NCBI GenBank assembly: GCA_016858145.1
Contig: JAEHOE010000020.1
Location: 124,001-188,000 of the forward strand
Direction: 5' to 3'
Source of the DNA: Edaphochlamys debaryana
Taxonomy: Eukaryota > Chlorophyta > Chlorophyceae > Chlamydomonadales
Length of the DNA stretch: 64,000 nucleotides
Part shown: one piece after another, positions 45,001-58,300 of the stretch
Numbering within the stretch: the first letter of the stretch is position 1
Layout of the letters: the number at the start of each line of letters is the position of its first letter
Notes under the pieces: model-generated
The model's input: the letters and a program-made list of their open reading frames with translations, nothing else
What the model was told of the DNA's origin: nothing
Database searches by the model: none
Translations under genes and position numbers: made by a program

Positions 45001-47395
45001 GGGTGGGATCGGCGGGATCCAGCATAGGAGGGGCTTAGCGACGGCCGACGATGGCGATGCATGACCGGTTCGTTCAATGGCCGCACAAAGCTGACGACGA
45101 CCTGTTCGCATCTGCCCGTTCCACCATGGCTGATGAACCATGGCCCTTGCCTTGTTGCGACAGGAGTGCAAGGCATGCCCCGAGGGGTACACGACCAAGC
45201 CCGGCGCACGCAACGTGCTGCACTGCAAGGTGCGTGGGTACCTAGCTACCGGCAGAACTGTATGTGTAGCCGGGCGTGCCTCTTGAGATCTCGTATGCCG
45301 GCCTGGATCTGGAACTGGGCTCTGGATTGGATCTGTGTACCGGTATGGAATCGGACCTGGGCCCTGGCAAGCTCCTCTGCACCAACCCCTCGACAGATCT
45401 GCCCCGCTGGCGGCTACATCGATGCGGAGACTGGCGAGTGCCTCCCCTGCCCCGAGGACACGTACAGGTGTGTGAAGGGCTCCTCGCGTGACGCGGGCGT
45501 ACAGGTGTGTTTAACATGCGTGCCCAACGTGCAGTCGTGACCAGGCAGGTGTGCGAGTTGGGGAGGGGGCGTGCCACGCAGTGTGTCTGCGGCTCCGGTC
45601 CCTCCGCCTGCGCCCGAGCACGGCACGCTGAGCCAGTCCGTGCCGTGCCTGGCGACCGCATCTCCGTGGCCTCCGCAACCCGTTCTGCGCCCTCTGACCC
45701 CCGCCTCGTGCTTTCGTCCACCCCCCGACCACCCCTTGCCCCGCCCTCCACAGTGACACGCTCGGCACGGTCGGGAGCTGCAAGGCCTGCCCTGCCCGCA
45801 CCGCCGCCCCCAAGGGCAGCAGCCACCCGGGCCACTGCCGCCTGTGCCCCCCCGGCCGCTACTTTGTGGCGGGTCACGACGGGGAGCCCACGGGCCACTG
45901 CCTGCCCTGCCCCATCAACACATTCTCCAGCGCTGAGGGGCTGGTGGCGGACATTGTGAGCCAGGGGGCACAGCGGAGGGGGCCACTGGAGGGAACAGAA
46001 ACGCTTGATGAACAGGAAGCCCTCCCCCTTGACCCACCTTCGCTCGAATGCCCGCCCCTCTCTCCAATGCAGTGCGAACCCTGCCCCGTCGGAACCACCT
46101 CTGGCGAGGGAGCCACCGAGTGCACCCCCTGCGCCCCGGGCAGCTTCTACCAAGTGGGCGTTACGACGCCCGACCCGTACCTCTACGTAACCGCCAACTG
46201 CGCGTACTGCCCCGTGGGCTTCTACTCCACAGAGCCCAAGTCCCTCGAGTGCACCCCCTGCCCCCTGGGATCCACGACCGGGGATGTGGGAGCCACAAAG
46301 TGCACCCCCTGCTCCGGCAAGACCAGCGGATCTGAGATCTTGGGCGTGCCCACGTGCGCCGCGTGTGACCGCATCTCGGCGGCCGGGGCCTTCACGTGCC
46401 CGGCCGGATCGGGGCGCGTGACGGGGTGTGCCGAGGTGGACAAGTGCGAGGCCTGTCCAGCCGGCACCATCGGTGGTCCCAGCCCGGATTTCGGCCGTGA
46501 TGCGTGTGTGCCCTGCCCTATCGGACACATTGCGGCGACGGCCAACCTGACGACTTGTACCCCCTGTGCCGCCGGGAGCTCCACCGACCGCATTGGAGCA
46601 TCGGAGTGGTGAGACGCACAGCAAAGGAGGGTCGAGGTGTGGGGCATGAAATTGAAAGACGTGCAGAGGCTTGGATGGTACCCTGTGCGGCTCAGTAGTG
46701 GGTTTGTTTCCAACACTACCTCCCTTCCCTCCCCCAGCCATGTCTGCAAGCCCGGTTACTATGCCGCCCTGCCGGGAGACCCCTGCAAGGCCTGCCCCCC
46801 CGGCACCTTCGCCTCTGCCAACGGCTCCACCTCGTGCACCCCCTGCGCCGCCGGCACCACGCACTTCCTGGCGGCGAGGGTCTCCCAGGAGGAGTGTACC
46901 GTGGCGCACGTGGCCGGTACGACAATAACCGCAACCGAGGCTTTTGAGGACCGTGACTCAACCAGCCAGTACGACGAGGGCTCCAAGATCCTAACCACCA
47001 AGCTCGTCGTTAGCACTGCCCCTTCCCGTACCGTAACGCTCGTGGCGGGCGGCGATCCCGTGGCGCCGCCGCCCGGCTATACCCAGCGAATCGAGACGAC
47101 GACCTCCGGCCTCAACACCTCACCCCCCGAGACCACCCCATTCATCCCAGCCAAGCCCACGTTTGCGTACCGCTACTCCCTGTTCCAGCGGACGGTTGGA
47201 AACGTTGTCGGCGGTACGGCCAGTGATGATTTTGTCGTACTGGTGGAGCACATCGATGACGGTTTCGAGGCGTGCGGCACGCGCCGGGGTGCGGACGGCA
47301 AGCTGGACGTGGTCTGTGACCGACTGATCCAGTCGGGTGGGAGCCCAAACATGGCCTACTCGCAGACGGAGTACCTGACCCTGGTGGGCGCGTGA
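42060..47395 (+). CDS. Gene D: secreted cysteine-rich GCC2/GCC3-repeat protein (889 aa)
   Basis: Thirteen exons: 42060-42522, 42672-42733, 42959-43076, 43283-43380, 43574-43694, 44071-44164, 44541-44682, 44960-44998, 45164-45229, 45397-45467, 45754-45955, 46073-46608 and 46738-47395. They total 2670 nt in phase. The start MATERPLFG leads an Ala-rich signal peptide (VVQACIFAAIAASAAAAV), then TCPPGYYATSETSCAPC. The modules follow the order of B. The C-terminal domain is intact (TITATEAFEDRD, TVTLVAGGDP, PPPGYTQ, SDDFVVLVEH, CGTRRGADG, ending LTLVGA). Introns share little with B/C, so it is an older copy. Exon 3 is one codon shorter and exon 6 four codons shorter than in B. A partial copy of the exon 7 start (44468-44484) lies in the intron before it. 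Confidence 0.9.
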
Positions 47396-50115
47396 GCAGA
47401 TCTTGAAGGACAAAAGGTTGATGGGGAAGCGGGAGTCACGACGTAGGAGTTCTTATGTGTAGGCATGCATTCAGCCGTGTACCTTGCCATGTCCTAGGGT
47501 TACCCCTGGGTGTGATGCTCGTCTTTCCTGTGGGTATTTTCTTTCGGTGCAAGTAGATCCGTTTCCAAAATGACGGCTGGCGTGTGGAGCCCAGCTGGAT
47601 GGATGGCGGTACCCATCGGCTCCCCAATCTTGGAGGCATGGAGGGCCGTGCGTTCCAATTTCACGTGACATGGCTTCGGATGCCGTACATCTTCTTCATG
47701 CGCCCCAAGCAATCGGTATCCATGCTCTCAACGAAGTGGATTTTAATCTCTGGATGCGTAGATAGTGGCTGTTTTGCGCATTCGGACCCGCCAGGTAATG
47801 GCAGGTAATGGCAATATTGTGATGGCGGCTCGGAATGGTGGATTGGGCGGCTTGGATCGACGCATTTGGGTGGCACGTTAGTGCTGACGTGGGAGATGAG
47901 ATGATACCAGGGCAGCGAGGCCCTGAAGTACGAGGGGGTGTGAGACCAGGGGGGGGGGGGTAGGAATGATGTAGGAGTACCCCATGCTTCCTTTGGAAAG
48001 AGCTTGTCCACAGGAGCCTAAATCCGCTTTCAAAATAAAAATCGAGGTTGTTAATGCAAAGATCCAGGCCCTCAAAGTTCAGGGTGGGTGGGTGGGTCGG
48101 GGGGTCCGGGAACTTTCGTTAAGGGGGGCCCAGGAACTTTCGTCACGGCGGGCAGGACCCCTTCCGTCGGCTCCTTCGCTCTTCCAAGGGCCCAAAAGCC
48201 GTCGATCGACAAGGTCTGAACTCCGGGTATGCCTGAGCACCACGTTCAGCGGTCGGGAGGTGGGTCCAGGCGGGGCATGACCCGACATGTCGGCATGCCA
48301 GCGTTGCAGAACACGTGGGGGGCCATCCCCACCGCCTCCTGTTGCGTGACATACAGCCACTTTGTCAGACAAGCAGTCAGAAGCACTAAGCGCTACGGTG
48401 GTAGGTTCGGCAGGAACCTCTTTGTGGGTCAATGGACGCGTCCATGGTCAATGGACAGACGCCAAGTCTGGCCTTCGCCCCAAGACGGCTTGCAACGCAT
48501 TAGCACACGTGAAATGCATCCGAAGATGCAGAAATGAAAGAAGTTGCCGTAAGTTTCTTGCATGTGCAGTGCTGCCGTACACCGTACGGCATGGGTGGGT
48601 GGGTGGGTCAGGGGGGCCAGAATCTTTTGCGGCATGGGGTGCAAAACTTTTGTCCCTGCCCCCCCCCTGGTGAGACAAGCAGAGGTGAATACGGTGTCGG
48701 GTACCGTTTTCCATGAGCTTCCTGGGGTCTGGGTGCTGAAGGAATGCAAGGGGCACTAAAGTGTTCATGGATATCGCATTGTGTGACAGGGGCGTGACAA
48801 GGCGTGATGGCCCAAGGACGCTCACTTCTACGCTGAATTGCGAGTCCCCCGAGGTTGATTTAGTAGTCATGCCACTAAGATCAGATAATTCGTCGACTGA
48901 GGGCGTATTGTCTGGGTTTTCGTAGGCCAGACGCTAGGGACACGCTGTCTGTGTAGATGAATGCTCTCTACGTACGGTTACACGGCCTTGCTCCTTTCGG
49001 GCACGACCCGCACTCAACCTGATCACACCACTCCTCTCCTCACACGAATGACAGCATGACACGGCATTCTTCGTAGATCTCCTGGATTGGACCTATTTAG
49101 GAATGGCTTCTGCACCTACCACGTCACCACACACGATGGCCCCGAAAGGAGGAAGCTGCCCCCGCGAGGACAGCTCCAGACCACAGCTGGCACTCACACA
49201 GCACACCCAGCGCCCGCCTCTCACCCACGCGCAAGAAGAGAAACAGCCAAGAAGAAATCACAAAACGCCCCGGCACGCCAATCCTCTCCATCATCATTTG
49301 CCGTTGAATCACCGGTCGTACAAGCACAGACGCGCCGGCGCAACAGACCGTGCTAGTCAAGATGTACTAGGGCTACAATCTTATCGTCATGTGCCAAAGG
49401 ATGTTAATTCCTTAAAGCCACACAGCCGACAAAGACGGGGCCAGCCCGGCGGCGACCGAGGCAGAGGCAAGCAGCAGCATAGAAGCTGCTGCGAGGCAAT
49501 GCCGAGGCGCTCGACAGGGTATAGGGGGTGCATGGGATTGCCGAGCTTTCCTAGGCGAAAGCTGAGGCTTGATTCAAGGGTGCGATCAAGGCGGCACGCG
49601 GCCATCTCTTTGCTAGAGCTACAAAACCCTGCCCACACACACGCCCAACGCCTCTCCGCTGCAAACCAAACACACCAAACGTGTCCACACTTGAGAAGGC
49701 GCTCATACCGGGGCCCACGCGCACGGGATACACGCACCAACCCTCCCGTCGCCACCCCCCAAACCACACCATGCCATGCTCACGCCGCGTGCCTCTCCGA
49801 CCAACTAAACACTCCGCTCTCGCTCTTGCGCTCGCACAGCAGCCCCCGCGCCGGGTGCTGCCCGCAGCTAAAAGCGCTTGCTCCATCTCCACCACCTCAG
49901 CCCCCGCCAATCGATTCCAATCCATTCCCTGTCTTCCTGGTTCAGCAGCCGATGGGCCCATCAGGAATAGGGCCAAAGCCCCCGACAGGCCGCTCAATGC
50001 TCAGTGCTAGGCGAGCATGATGTTCCCTCCTTCGCATGTGCCTTCTGGCCGCCGGCGACTGCCGCCGGCGACTCCCGGCAAGGCCCCCTCCTGGCTCCTG
50101 GAGCTCAGAAGGCGC
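47396..50115. other. Intergenic region between gene D and the desaturase gene
   Basis: No gene supported. It includes a degenerate transposon relative (48060-48620, listed separately), a poly-G tract near 47951, and the 3' flank of the minus-strand desaturase. Confidence 0.5.
48060..48620 (-). repeat. Degenerate relative of the 24.7-kb hAT-like element
   Basis: On the minus strand, blocks occur in the same order as inside 24683-25689: a GTCCATTGACCAT...GCGTCCAT block, a GCATGCCGACATGT block, a GCTCAGGCA(T/C)ACCC block, then paired AAAGTTC motifs followed by CCCACCCACCCACCC. Ends and target duplication are no longer visible. Confidence 0.45.
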
Positions 50116-53100
50116 CTAGTACTTGGCGAGCATGATCATCTCACCGTCGCGCTTGACGGGGCGCTGCGGGGCGCGGCCCACCTCGGCCATGTAGCGGATG
50201 AAGCGGTTCACGATCTCGGGCAGCGTCTGGAGGAGGAGAAGGAGGAAGGGGGGAGAGAAGGAGGAAGGGATGGGGAGGGTTAGCATGGTGCGTGCACCCT
50301 GCAAAGGCATGCTTTGGTACCTCTTCCTCCCTCATGGCTGCACCCCTCCCTCACATCTCACACAGGCTGCCGTAAGCTCTCCCAAGCACCCCACCCCTCA
50401 TCCTCCCCTGACAGGACCCCCCACCCACCCCCTGAATCCCGCCCCCCATTCTCACCTCGTACTTGGCGTACACGATGCCCCGCTTGTTGCACTCGTCCTC
50501 CACGATGCGGGCGATGGCGGGGTAGTGCATGAACGAGATGGCGGGGAACAGGTGGTGCTCGATCTGGGGAGCAGGTTGGGGGGGCGGGGGCGGAAGGGGG
50601 TGGAAGGAGGGGGGGTGGTTGGCTTCTGAGCTGGTGCTGCCAGGTGTGCACCCAAGCACGGGGGCCGGGGGCAGGGGGCAGGGGGCAAGGGGGGAGGGGC
50701 AGCAGCAGCGGCATCACTGCCTGGTCACGCAGCCCCCCCGCCCCACCTGCAGGTTGAGGCCGCCGGTGAAGAAGCAGCCGATCACGCCGCCCCAGTTGGC
50801 GGAGGTCTGGACCTGCGGGGACCAAGGGTAGGCGCGACAAGGGGCTCGAGGACGATACGGCGCCAACGCTGCGGACCCCGAGACTCCCCTTCCGAGCTCA
50901 GGTGCTCAACTTCCGCTCTATGGGTCCTACGTAATGCCACCATGTCTGCCCTCTCCTCTTCCCTCCGCCCCTCAGCACGCCCCCCACCTGCTGCACGCCC
51001 CAGTCGCGCTCGACGGCCGGCACGTCCAGGTTGTCCCGAGTGGGCCCCGCGTCCAGGGGCTTGGCCTCGGCCACATTGTGGGACACGGCGAAGGTGGTCG
51101 ACAGCACCACGCCCTGGGGGGAGGGGAAGGGTAGGGGGGGGAGCATGTGGGGGTTTAGGGAGCGGAAGCGGTTCGGCTCTTGGGATGGGTGCAGAGAGAG
51201 TTGTGTCAGGCACCGGATACGGAAAGCTGCGAGAGGCTGGCGTGCGCCAAACCTGGCATCGGCTCGGCCAACCAGACTCGTGCGCCAGCTCCCACTGTTA
51301 CTCTCAACCCTTGATAGTCCCCCCTCTGTCTGCTTATCTGCTCCACCCCACACCACCCCATTCCACCCCCTCCCACCTGCGTGAATACCGATGCCAGGGC
51401 GCCCGACAGCATGGCGGCGGGGCCGTGCAGCATCAGCGGCACGCCGTACATCAGGCCGTAGTGGATCAGCTTGCCGTACACAACGGTCTTGCGCTCGAAG
51501 TCGCTGGCGCCGTACAGGCTGGAGCCGGCGGTGCGGTTGGTCTGGAGCGAGGTCCAGTCACCGACCTGGCGGGGCGGGGCGAGGGGCAAGATGGGGATCG
51601 TCAGCAGACCGAGTCAGGTATCCGGCCTTGCCGTCTCCCGCCCGCCTTGCTTGCCCGGGGCATTCCGTCCACAACCGCCGGCCGAGACCCAACACCGGAC
51701 CCCACTCCCCCGCAATGGCCTCCGCCCTATCGCAGCAACCCCTCGCATCCATTGCTGCCCCCCTCTGCCCCCCCTCCTCCGCCCCACCTGGAAGAGCAGC
51801 TGCAGGAAGGGGAACATGACCCACTGTGGATGGGGGGGGGAGGGGGGCAGGAGTTGAGAGGGCAGGTCAGCGGGCGCTGCGACACCACATTTACATGTTC
51901 CGCCCCTCCGTTTCTCCCCTTCGAGCCGCCCGCCCAAACCGCCTTTGCCCCCATCCCGTCTGCCCCCCCTCCCTCTCTCCACCTCCCCCCCTCCTCTCCA
52001 CCTTGCCCCCCCCCTCCCCCTTCCCCCCCCCCCCCACCATGTAGATGTGCTGGAACTGGTGGTACCAGGCCCGGGGCAGGCGGTCGTCGAAGCGCAGCAG
52101 CGGGAAGGCCGAGAACACGTCCTCGTCCAGGGCGTCGTCGTTGCAGTGGATGTGGTGGGAGACCTGGTCGGGGTTGGTGGGGTGGGGGGTGAGGGAAAGC
52201 GCAATACTTAGCAGTCGTTACTACCATAGTTTTCCGCCTGCCGTCCGGGTGACGGAGACGGACAAACGACGCCCGCCGCGGACCCTCCTACTCCGCCCTG
52301 TAGTCCCCCGAGCTGTCTGAGCCTGCGACATGTCCCAGCTCTGACTGCCGCCCTGCCCCGCCCCGGCCCTGAGCGCCGCATGCCCAGCTCCCCACCGCCC
52401 GGGCCCCTGCTGGATGAAGGCAGGCGGCAGAGCCCTGGAGTGCGCCTCCGGTCGGCACTGAGCCCACGCCCACCCACACTCCACCATGCGGTCTGGCCTT
52501 GCGCCGCGCCAGTTGCCTGTGCTGCATTGAGGCCCCGCCACGCGCCCATGCACGCCGCTGCCATGAAACCACCGCCCCCGTGCGCTGTAGCCCCGAGGCT
52601 AAGGGGCAGGCGTCGACGCAGTCCGGCCTTGCACCCGCTGCTTCCCTTATCTGCTCCTCCAAGCCCCAGCCGCAGCGCGCTTTCCCGAAGCTTCATCCCG
52701 CCCCCCCGCAAAACAACTTCCCTCCACCCGTATCCCGCATCCCACACGCCCCCTCCGCCCCCCACCTGGTGGTGGTAGCGCCACATGAGGCTGCTGCCCC
52801 CGCTGAGGTCGTCCGTGAGGCCCAGCAGGTTGTTGATGATCGGGTTGGTGCTCATGGCGCCGTGGTTGCCGCAGTGCTGAATGGTCAGGCCGATCCAGGC
52901 GCACGACAGGCCTGAGTGCGGAGGAGGGGTGGGGAGGGTGGGGGGGAGGACGGGGTGGGGTTGCAGGGTTGAAGTCCGAGTCCAGGCGTCGTCGTGCGCG
53001 TTTTCCCAGTCCGCGCGTGCCTGTCGCGCTCGTCGCCCCCGGCCCCCCGCCCTGCCATACACGGTACACCCACCGTACAGGAAGCCGGTGAGGGGGTTGG

Positions 53101-55007
53101 TGTCGAACGCGTACAGCCCGTACGCCAGGGCCGCGTAGCCCAGCACGCACAGGGCCGCCCACTCCGACCCGGAGCGGTGCGCGCCCTTGATCTCGGTGCC
53201 CTTGAACACCTCCTTCTTCACGCGCTCCCTAAGGACAGGGGAAGGCGAGGGAAGGGTGCGGGTCAAGGACGGCCTGGAAGGGCTGCAGTCCTCCGTATGT
53301 TTTACCACCTGTTGCTGACCTGACCCCGGCCGTGCCTGACCGGCCCCCCAACGTCCCCTCGTGCGCATTGACTCGAGCTCGCTGGCCGCCGCTCCCTCCT
53401 CCGCTGCCTGACCCAAACCCCGCCGTCTACTTCGCCCTCTGTGTTCGTAACGTCACAGGCCTCCACCCTCCCCTCCTTACTCCCGCCCCCCGAAGGCCCC
53501 ACAGGATAGGTTTCTGAACGCCCGCCCCGTCTCCCCTCCCCCCCATGGCCCCTGCCCTCCCCACCCGGCCCTGCCTCCCCTCCACCCCTCCCCAGCCCCG
53601 GCCCCACCGAATCGCGTTGTAGAGCTCCGAGTCGTTGGGGCGGGGCGACCGGGGCACAGCGTCCACCGGGAAGCCCTCCAGCACCGGCAGCCGCTTCAGC
53701 ATGCCAGCGGCGACCTGGTCGGTGGCAGAGGGTGGGTTGGGGGCCACGGTTGGGGTGTGGGGTGAGGTGTGGAGGGGGGAGGAGGGGGAGCCTGGAGGGG
53801 CCCCTCGACGCGCCCTCTCCTCCTCACAATTGCTCACGCCCGCCCCTAGCTTTCTGCCCTTGACCCCAGCTGTCCCCTTGCTTCCACCCCTAGGCGGTCC
53901 CTGCCTCCAACCCCCCCTCCCAGTCCCACCTCTGGGCGCAGGTGGTAGCTCTCGAACAGGGCCGTGGCGTCGCGGCCAATGGCCAGGTTCAGCAGCCAGC
54001 GGCCACCCTGAGGGGAGGGGGGGAAAGGGGGGATGAGGGGCGAAGGAGGGGATGAGGGGCGGACGGGACACAGCTTTGGCGAGGCGAACCCTCGGCCGAC
54101 AGAAAGTCGACAGGAATGGGCTGCTACTGGATGTAGGTGGCAGTGAGCTGCGGCTGCGGCTTGGGGCCCCTGCATTTGGCTAGCTGTGCAATAGCTACGT
54201 CTGCGTGGGCAGTCGAGTCCAGTCGAGTCCAGTCCGGGCACACGTACCGGGTGGCGGTCCAGGTACGGGGTCAGGTCATACGCCACATCGCGGTACACCG
54301 TCCACCTGGCCGTACGGTGGGGACGGGGAAGGGGAGGAAGCGCAGGGGGAGGTTAGGGGAGGTAGAGGCAGGGGGGTGCAAGCCTGGAGGTTGTGTCAAG
54401 GCTTGTTTGGTGGGGGGTGGGGAGTGGACGGCAGTCGAGGGCACCGACGTGGGTGGCTAGCGGCCGCAGCTGCGGGGTGGTGGGAGCTTGCGCAGACGGA
54501 TAAGGTCAGAGGCGCTCACTTGTACTTGGTCCACTTCTCGTCCTCCCAGGGATCACCGCCCGCTGGCACGGTGGTCTGAGCCGGCGCCTCGGTCGTCGCG
54601 ACCGGCGCGGCAACAGCGGAGATGGGAGCGACCAGCTGGCGCTTGGCCACCCCAGGCCGCACGGCAGAAGCGCGGGCGACGCGGCAAGGAGCCGCGACCT
54701 GGCGAGAGCCCGCCTGGTTGGGAAGGAAACGCGGATGGACAAAGGATGTGATGCGAACGCCAGGGCCAAAAAGTGCGTTCAAGCAACCCCGGTCCGTGCA
54801 CTTAAGGTACAGGTGGGACTCGTCTGCCACCTCCGCGCATCCGGGCAACAGGATAGGCGCCCGTCGCGGTGCAAGCACTGGTGGCGCGCAGGCAGCGGCG
54901 CCCTAGACTGGAGCCCTTCCTTCTTCCGAGTCCACGGGGCCATTCTGCCTGCCCTAGCGAAGCTCACCTTGGCCGAAGCCGCAGGAGCGCGCATGCGGAG
55001 GGCCATA
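50116..55007 (-). CDS. Plastid-targeted cytochrome b5-fusion front-end fatty acid desaturase (512 aa)
   Basis: Fourteen exons on the minus strand: 55007-54969, 54713-54520, 54305-54248, 54007-53930, 53714-53608, 53228-53074, 52911-52766, 52163-52038, 51823-51788, 51565-51377, 51113-50988, 50812-50747, 50563-50456 and 50226-50116. They sum to 1539 nt with matching phases. The N-terminus (MALRMRAPAASAK, then Arg/Ala/Ser/Val-rich) looks like a chloroplast transit peptide. A cytochrome b5 domain with heme-ligand HPGG (residues 96-99) supplies electrons. Histidine boxes are HCGNH (223-227), HHQVSHH (257-263) and QIEHH (440-444); the Gln in box III marks front-end desaturases. Such enzymes insert a double bond between an existing one and the carboxyl end. 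Size, transit peptide and b5 fusion resemble the Chlamydomonas plastid delta-4 desaturase acting on galactolipid-bound C16 acids, but regiospecificity cannot be read from sequence. Confidence 0.93.
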
Positions 55008-55356
55008 CTGATGGACCGAGTTCGTTGATGTTCTCCGCTAACGTGCTCGAGGCCTTGCCTCGGCTGCCTGTGCGATGGACAACTATACGGGCTACAAAGT
55101 GAGCTCGTGAGGAGCTCCCGAGGGTTTAGTTTCTGGGGCTGCATGGGGGGCCCCATCTTGCCTTCACCTCGAAGTCGCAGCAGCAGCCTCAGACAAGCCC
55201 CGCCACGACACCGGCTAGCTCCAGGGCTGCATGCCTATCCATTGATCTCGGCTCCGTGTCAAACTGATGAAGCCGAGCCCAAACTGACAGCTGGGGCTTG
55301 CGATGGCGACACGACCTCTTTAGCGCCCCTGGGCGCCGCAGCCAATAACGCTCACC
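55008..55356. promoter_or_regulatory. 349-bp divergent promoter region
   Basis: Lies between the start codons of the desaturase (minus) and SAM-domain (plus) genes, so it must carry both 5' leaders and promoters. No specific element was assigned. Confidence 0.5.
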
Positions 55357-58300
55357 ATGGGGGATGCTGGCAGCCTCCGTTCATGGCTGCAGGTGAGCTC
55401 TTGAACTTGCAGCCGTGTCTCGTCGCGCACCTCAACCCCGCCCAACATGCACCTGACAGGCTTTGACCCCCCCACCCCGCAGTACCTGCGTCTAGACAAG
55501 TACCTACCACGCCTGGAAGCTGCAGGGCTGGACGCGGGCAGTCTGGCGAGGCTGACGGATGAGGAGCTGGCTGCGTTGGGCCTCCCGCTGGGTGGGTGGC
55601 TCTGCACCTCTCTCCGAGTGAGCCCCTCCGCTGCCCATGCATGCACTTCGCTTGCGTGTGGAACCCTGCTGTCAACACCCTCGCCCTACCCACCCTCGCG
55701 TCGTGCCCCACTTTTTCCTCATCACCTTTATCATCCCCACGACCTCTTCACCACCCCACCACCCCTTCAGGTCCCCGCAAGAAGATCCGCATCAATGCCG
55801 GCCTCATGGCCCAGAGCTGCGCTGCGCGGCCCAGCCAGCAGCAGCGGGCCGCGGAGGCGGCAGAGGCCCAGGAGCAGCCCCCGCCGCACCACCTGGAGGC
55901 GCAGGGAACATGGGCGCACGCGCAGGGGCAGGCGCAGAGGCAAGGGCAGGCGCAGGGACAGGGCCTGCCTATCCGTCCGGCAGCTCAGCACCAGCCAGCG
56001 GAGCCCGGGCCAGGGCCAGGGCAGTGGCAGCAGCACGGGGTGGCGCATGCGGAGGGGCCACGTCAGCATCCCTCCGCCGGGGTACCAGAGCACCCGGTAC
56101 CTACGCTGCCCAACCGCCCGCAGCGGCATCAACCGCCCGGGCCCACAGGCCCGGGACCGTCGGCCCATGCCCGCCCGCAGCTGACGGGGCCGCAGCCCCA
56201 ACACCAGGCGCTGCAGCAACCGCCGGCGCCGCCACCGGAGCGGTTGGGTTGGCCCGGCCCACATCGAAGCAGCGCGGACGGGGCCCAACTGCAGGCCCAA
56301 GGCGGCCCAAGCGGGGACCCAGCCTGGGCCCAACAGGGCCCAAACGCCACCTGGCGGTCCACGCCGCCGCAGTCTCTGCTGCCGCAGTCTGCGGACGTGA
56401 TGCGTGGTTCGGCAGGGGCGGCATCACGGCAGGGACCCGAGCCAGCGGGCCCGCGCCTTGCAGGTCCCATGGGGGCTGCCGCGCCACCGTCGAAGCGGCT
56501 GGCGCTGTCACCCCCTGGGGGCACAGATAGCGAGGAAACGCCACCCCAGGCCCAGGCCCGGGCCCAGGCCCAAAGCCGGGGGTGGCCAGGCCCACAGCAG
56601 CATCGCCCCGTTGCCCAACCGCCACCCCCCAAGCATCAGCCTCAACCACATCCCCTGCCTCAAGAGCAGAACGGGTGGCGCGGCGGCGCGCCTGAGCCAA
56701 GCCGCCTAGCGACTGCACCCAGCCGCCCCGGCGCCACCACTGCGGCCTCTTCGGGCCGGCCCTGTAGCGCAGCACCCCCTGCCACCACCGTGTCCGGGGC
56801 GGCGCTGCCGCCACCGCCACGTGCGTACGGCACCCACGCTGGCGGCGCACCGCCGGACAGTACGGCGGCCGCGAGCTGCGGCGCCGCGTGGGGCCCCGCG
56901 GGCGGCCGGAGCGCCGCGGCGGCAGCGGCAGAGCCCTCGCTCCGGGCTCCGCCCGGCGCCGCCCCCAGCAGCCCCTCCCCAGCCCTGCCCTCCCCCATCG
57001 CGGCGGAGCGCCGCGCCCTCTCGCGCCTCTACCCACCGCCGGGCCGCGGCCGCGGCCTGTCCCTCGCCGCGAGCTTGGGCCCCGCGTGCTCAAGCGGTTC
57101 ACACCGCCGCCTCATCTCGGCCGCCGCAGCAGGCTGTGGTGAGAGGCTGGGGCCGGCACCAGACGCGGGACGCAGCGGTATGGGGGCTCGGGGCTCGCTG
57201 GCGGAGGGCTCGCTGGCGGAGCGCTCCAGGGGCTCGGCAGGGCAAGGCTTTGGAGCTGGAGCTGGAGCTGGAGCTGGAGCCAGCGGAGGAGGTGTCAGGC
57301 GGACGCTCTCCCTGGCCGGGCTCCTGGCGGGCCGCGCCGGCGGTGGCCTCCTCAAGCGCTACCGCTCCTGGGACGGCAGCCGCACCGCCTCCGCCTGCAC
57401 CTGCGGCCTCGGCGGCGGCGGCGGGAGCGGCGCTGGCGCCCAACGCGCCGATAGCGGCGGCGGGAGCGGCGGGAGCGGCAGCGGAGGCGGAGGGCGCGGG
57501 GAAGGGCGATGCGGGAGCGCATGCAGCGATGGCGATGGGAGCAGCAGCGGAGGCGAGGGCGAGGGCCGGAGCGGGGATAGCGGGCCAGCCAGCGACGGCG
57601 CGGAAGCTCGGCAGCCCAGGCGGCGGCGGCGGCGGGGGCTCGGCTGGCGGCCGGAGCGGTGCCGCTGCGGGGAGGGGCTGTACCAGGCAGCGTCCTCCGC
57701 GGCGCCCGTGGAGTGTGGGCCCGAGGCCATGCTGCGGCCCCTGGCCCAGCTCCTGGCCGAGAGCCGGCCGGGTCCAGAGCCGTGCTTGAACGGGCTTGGA
57801 GGGAGGGGTCCCGGCCCTGGTAACGGCACTCGGAACGGCACGGCAGCAGGTGCGAGGCTGGCAGGCGGGACGGCAGCAGGGGCAACGGCAGGCGGCGCAG
57901 GGGGAGGCGATGGGGTGGAGGCGGGGGCAGGGGCGGGGTCGTCCCTTCTGGATGACCCCAGGAACTACGCCACCCCCGAGCAGCTGGCGTCGCTGCTGTA
58001 CGACGAGGAGTCAGCCGCAGCCGCTGCTGCCGCCGCAGCCGCAACTGCGCCGCCGTCTGCGCACGCTGGCCCCCCCTCGACGTCATCCGCCGGGGCCGCA
58101 GCGGCTCGGCTCGGTTCCCTCTCCCAAGGGCGCGCGGTCATCCCCTCGGCCACCGCCCCACGCAACGAGCCCGGCACTGCCCCCAGCATCCTCGGCGCAG
58201 CCGGACCTGGACCCGACAGCGGCAGCGGTGCGCTGGCGCCGGGCCTAGCCGGACCCGGAGCCGACAACGGTGGTAGCAGCGGAGGCGGAAGCGGGAGCGG

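Noticed and set aside
45242..46909. 555-aa minus-strand open frame opposite gene D
   Set aside because: It is antisense to the well-supported exons of gene D and arises from their GC-rich third positions. It has no domain.
52208..53416. 402-aa continuous minus-strand frame in the desaturase gene
   Set aside because: It reads two desaturase exons plus introns in the same frame. Splice sites and homologous motifs show the introns must be removed.
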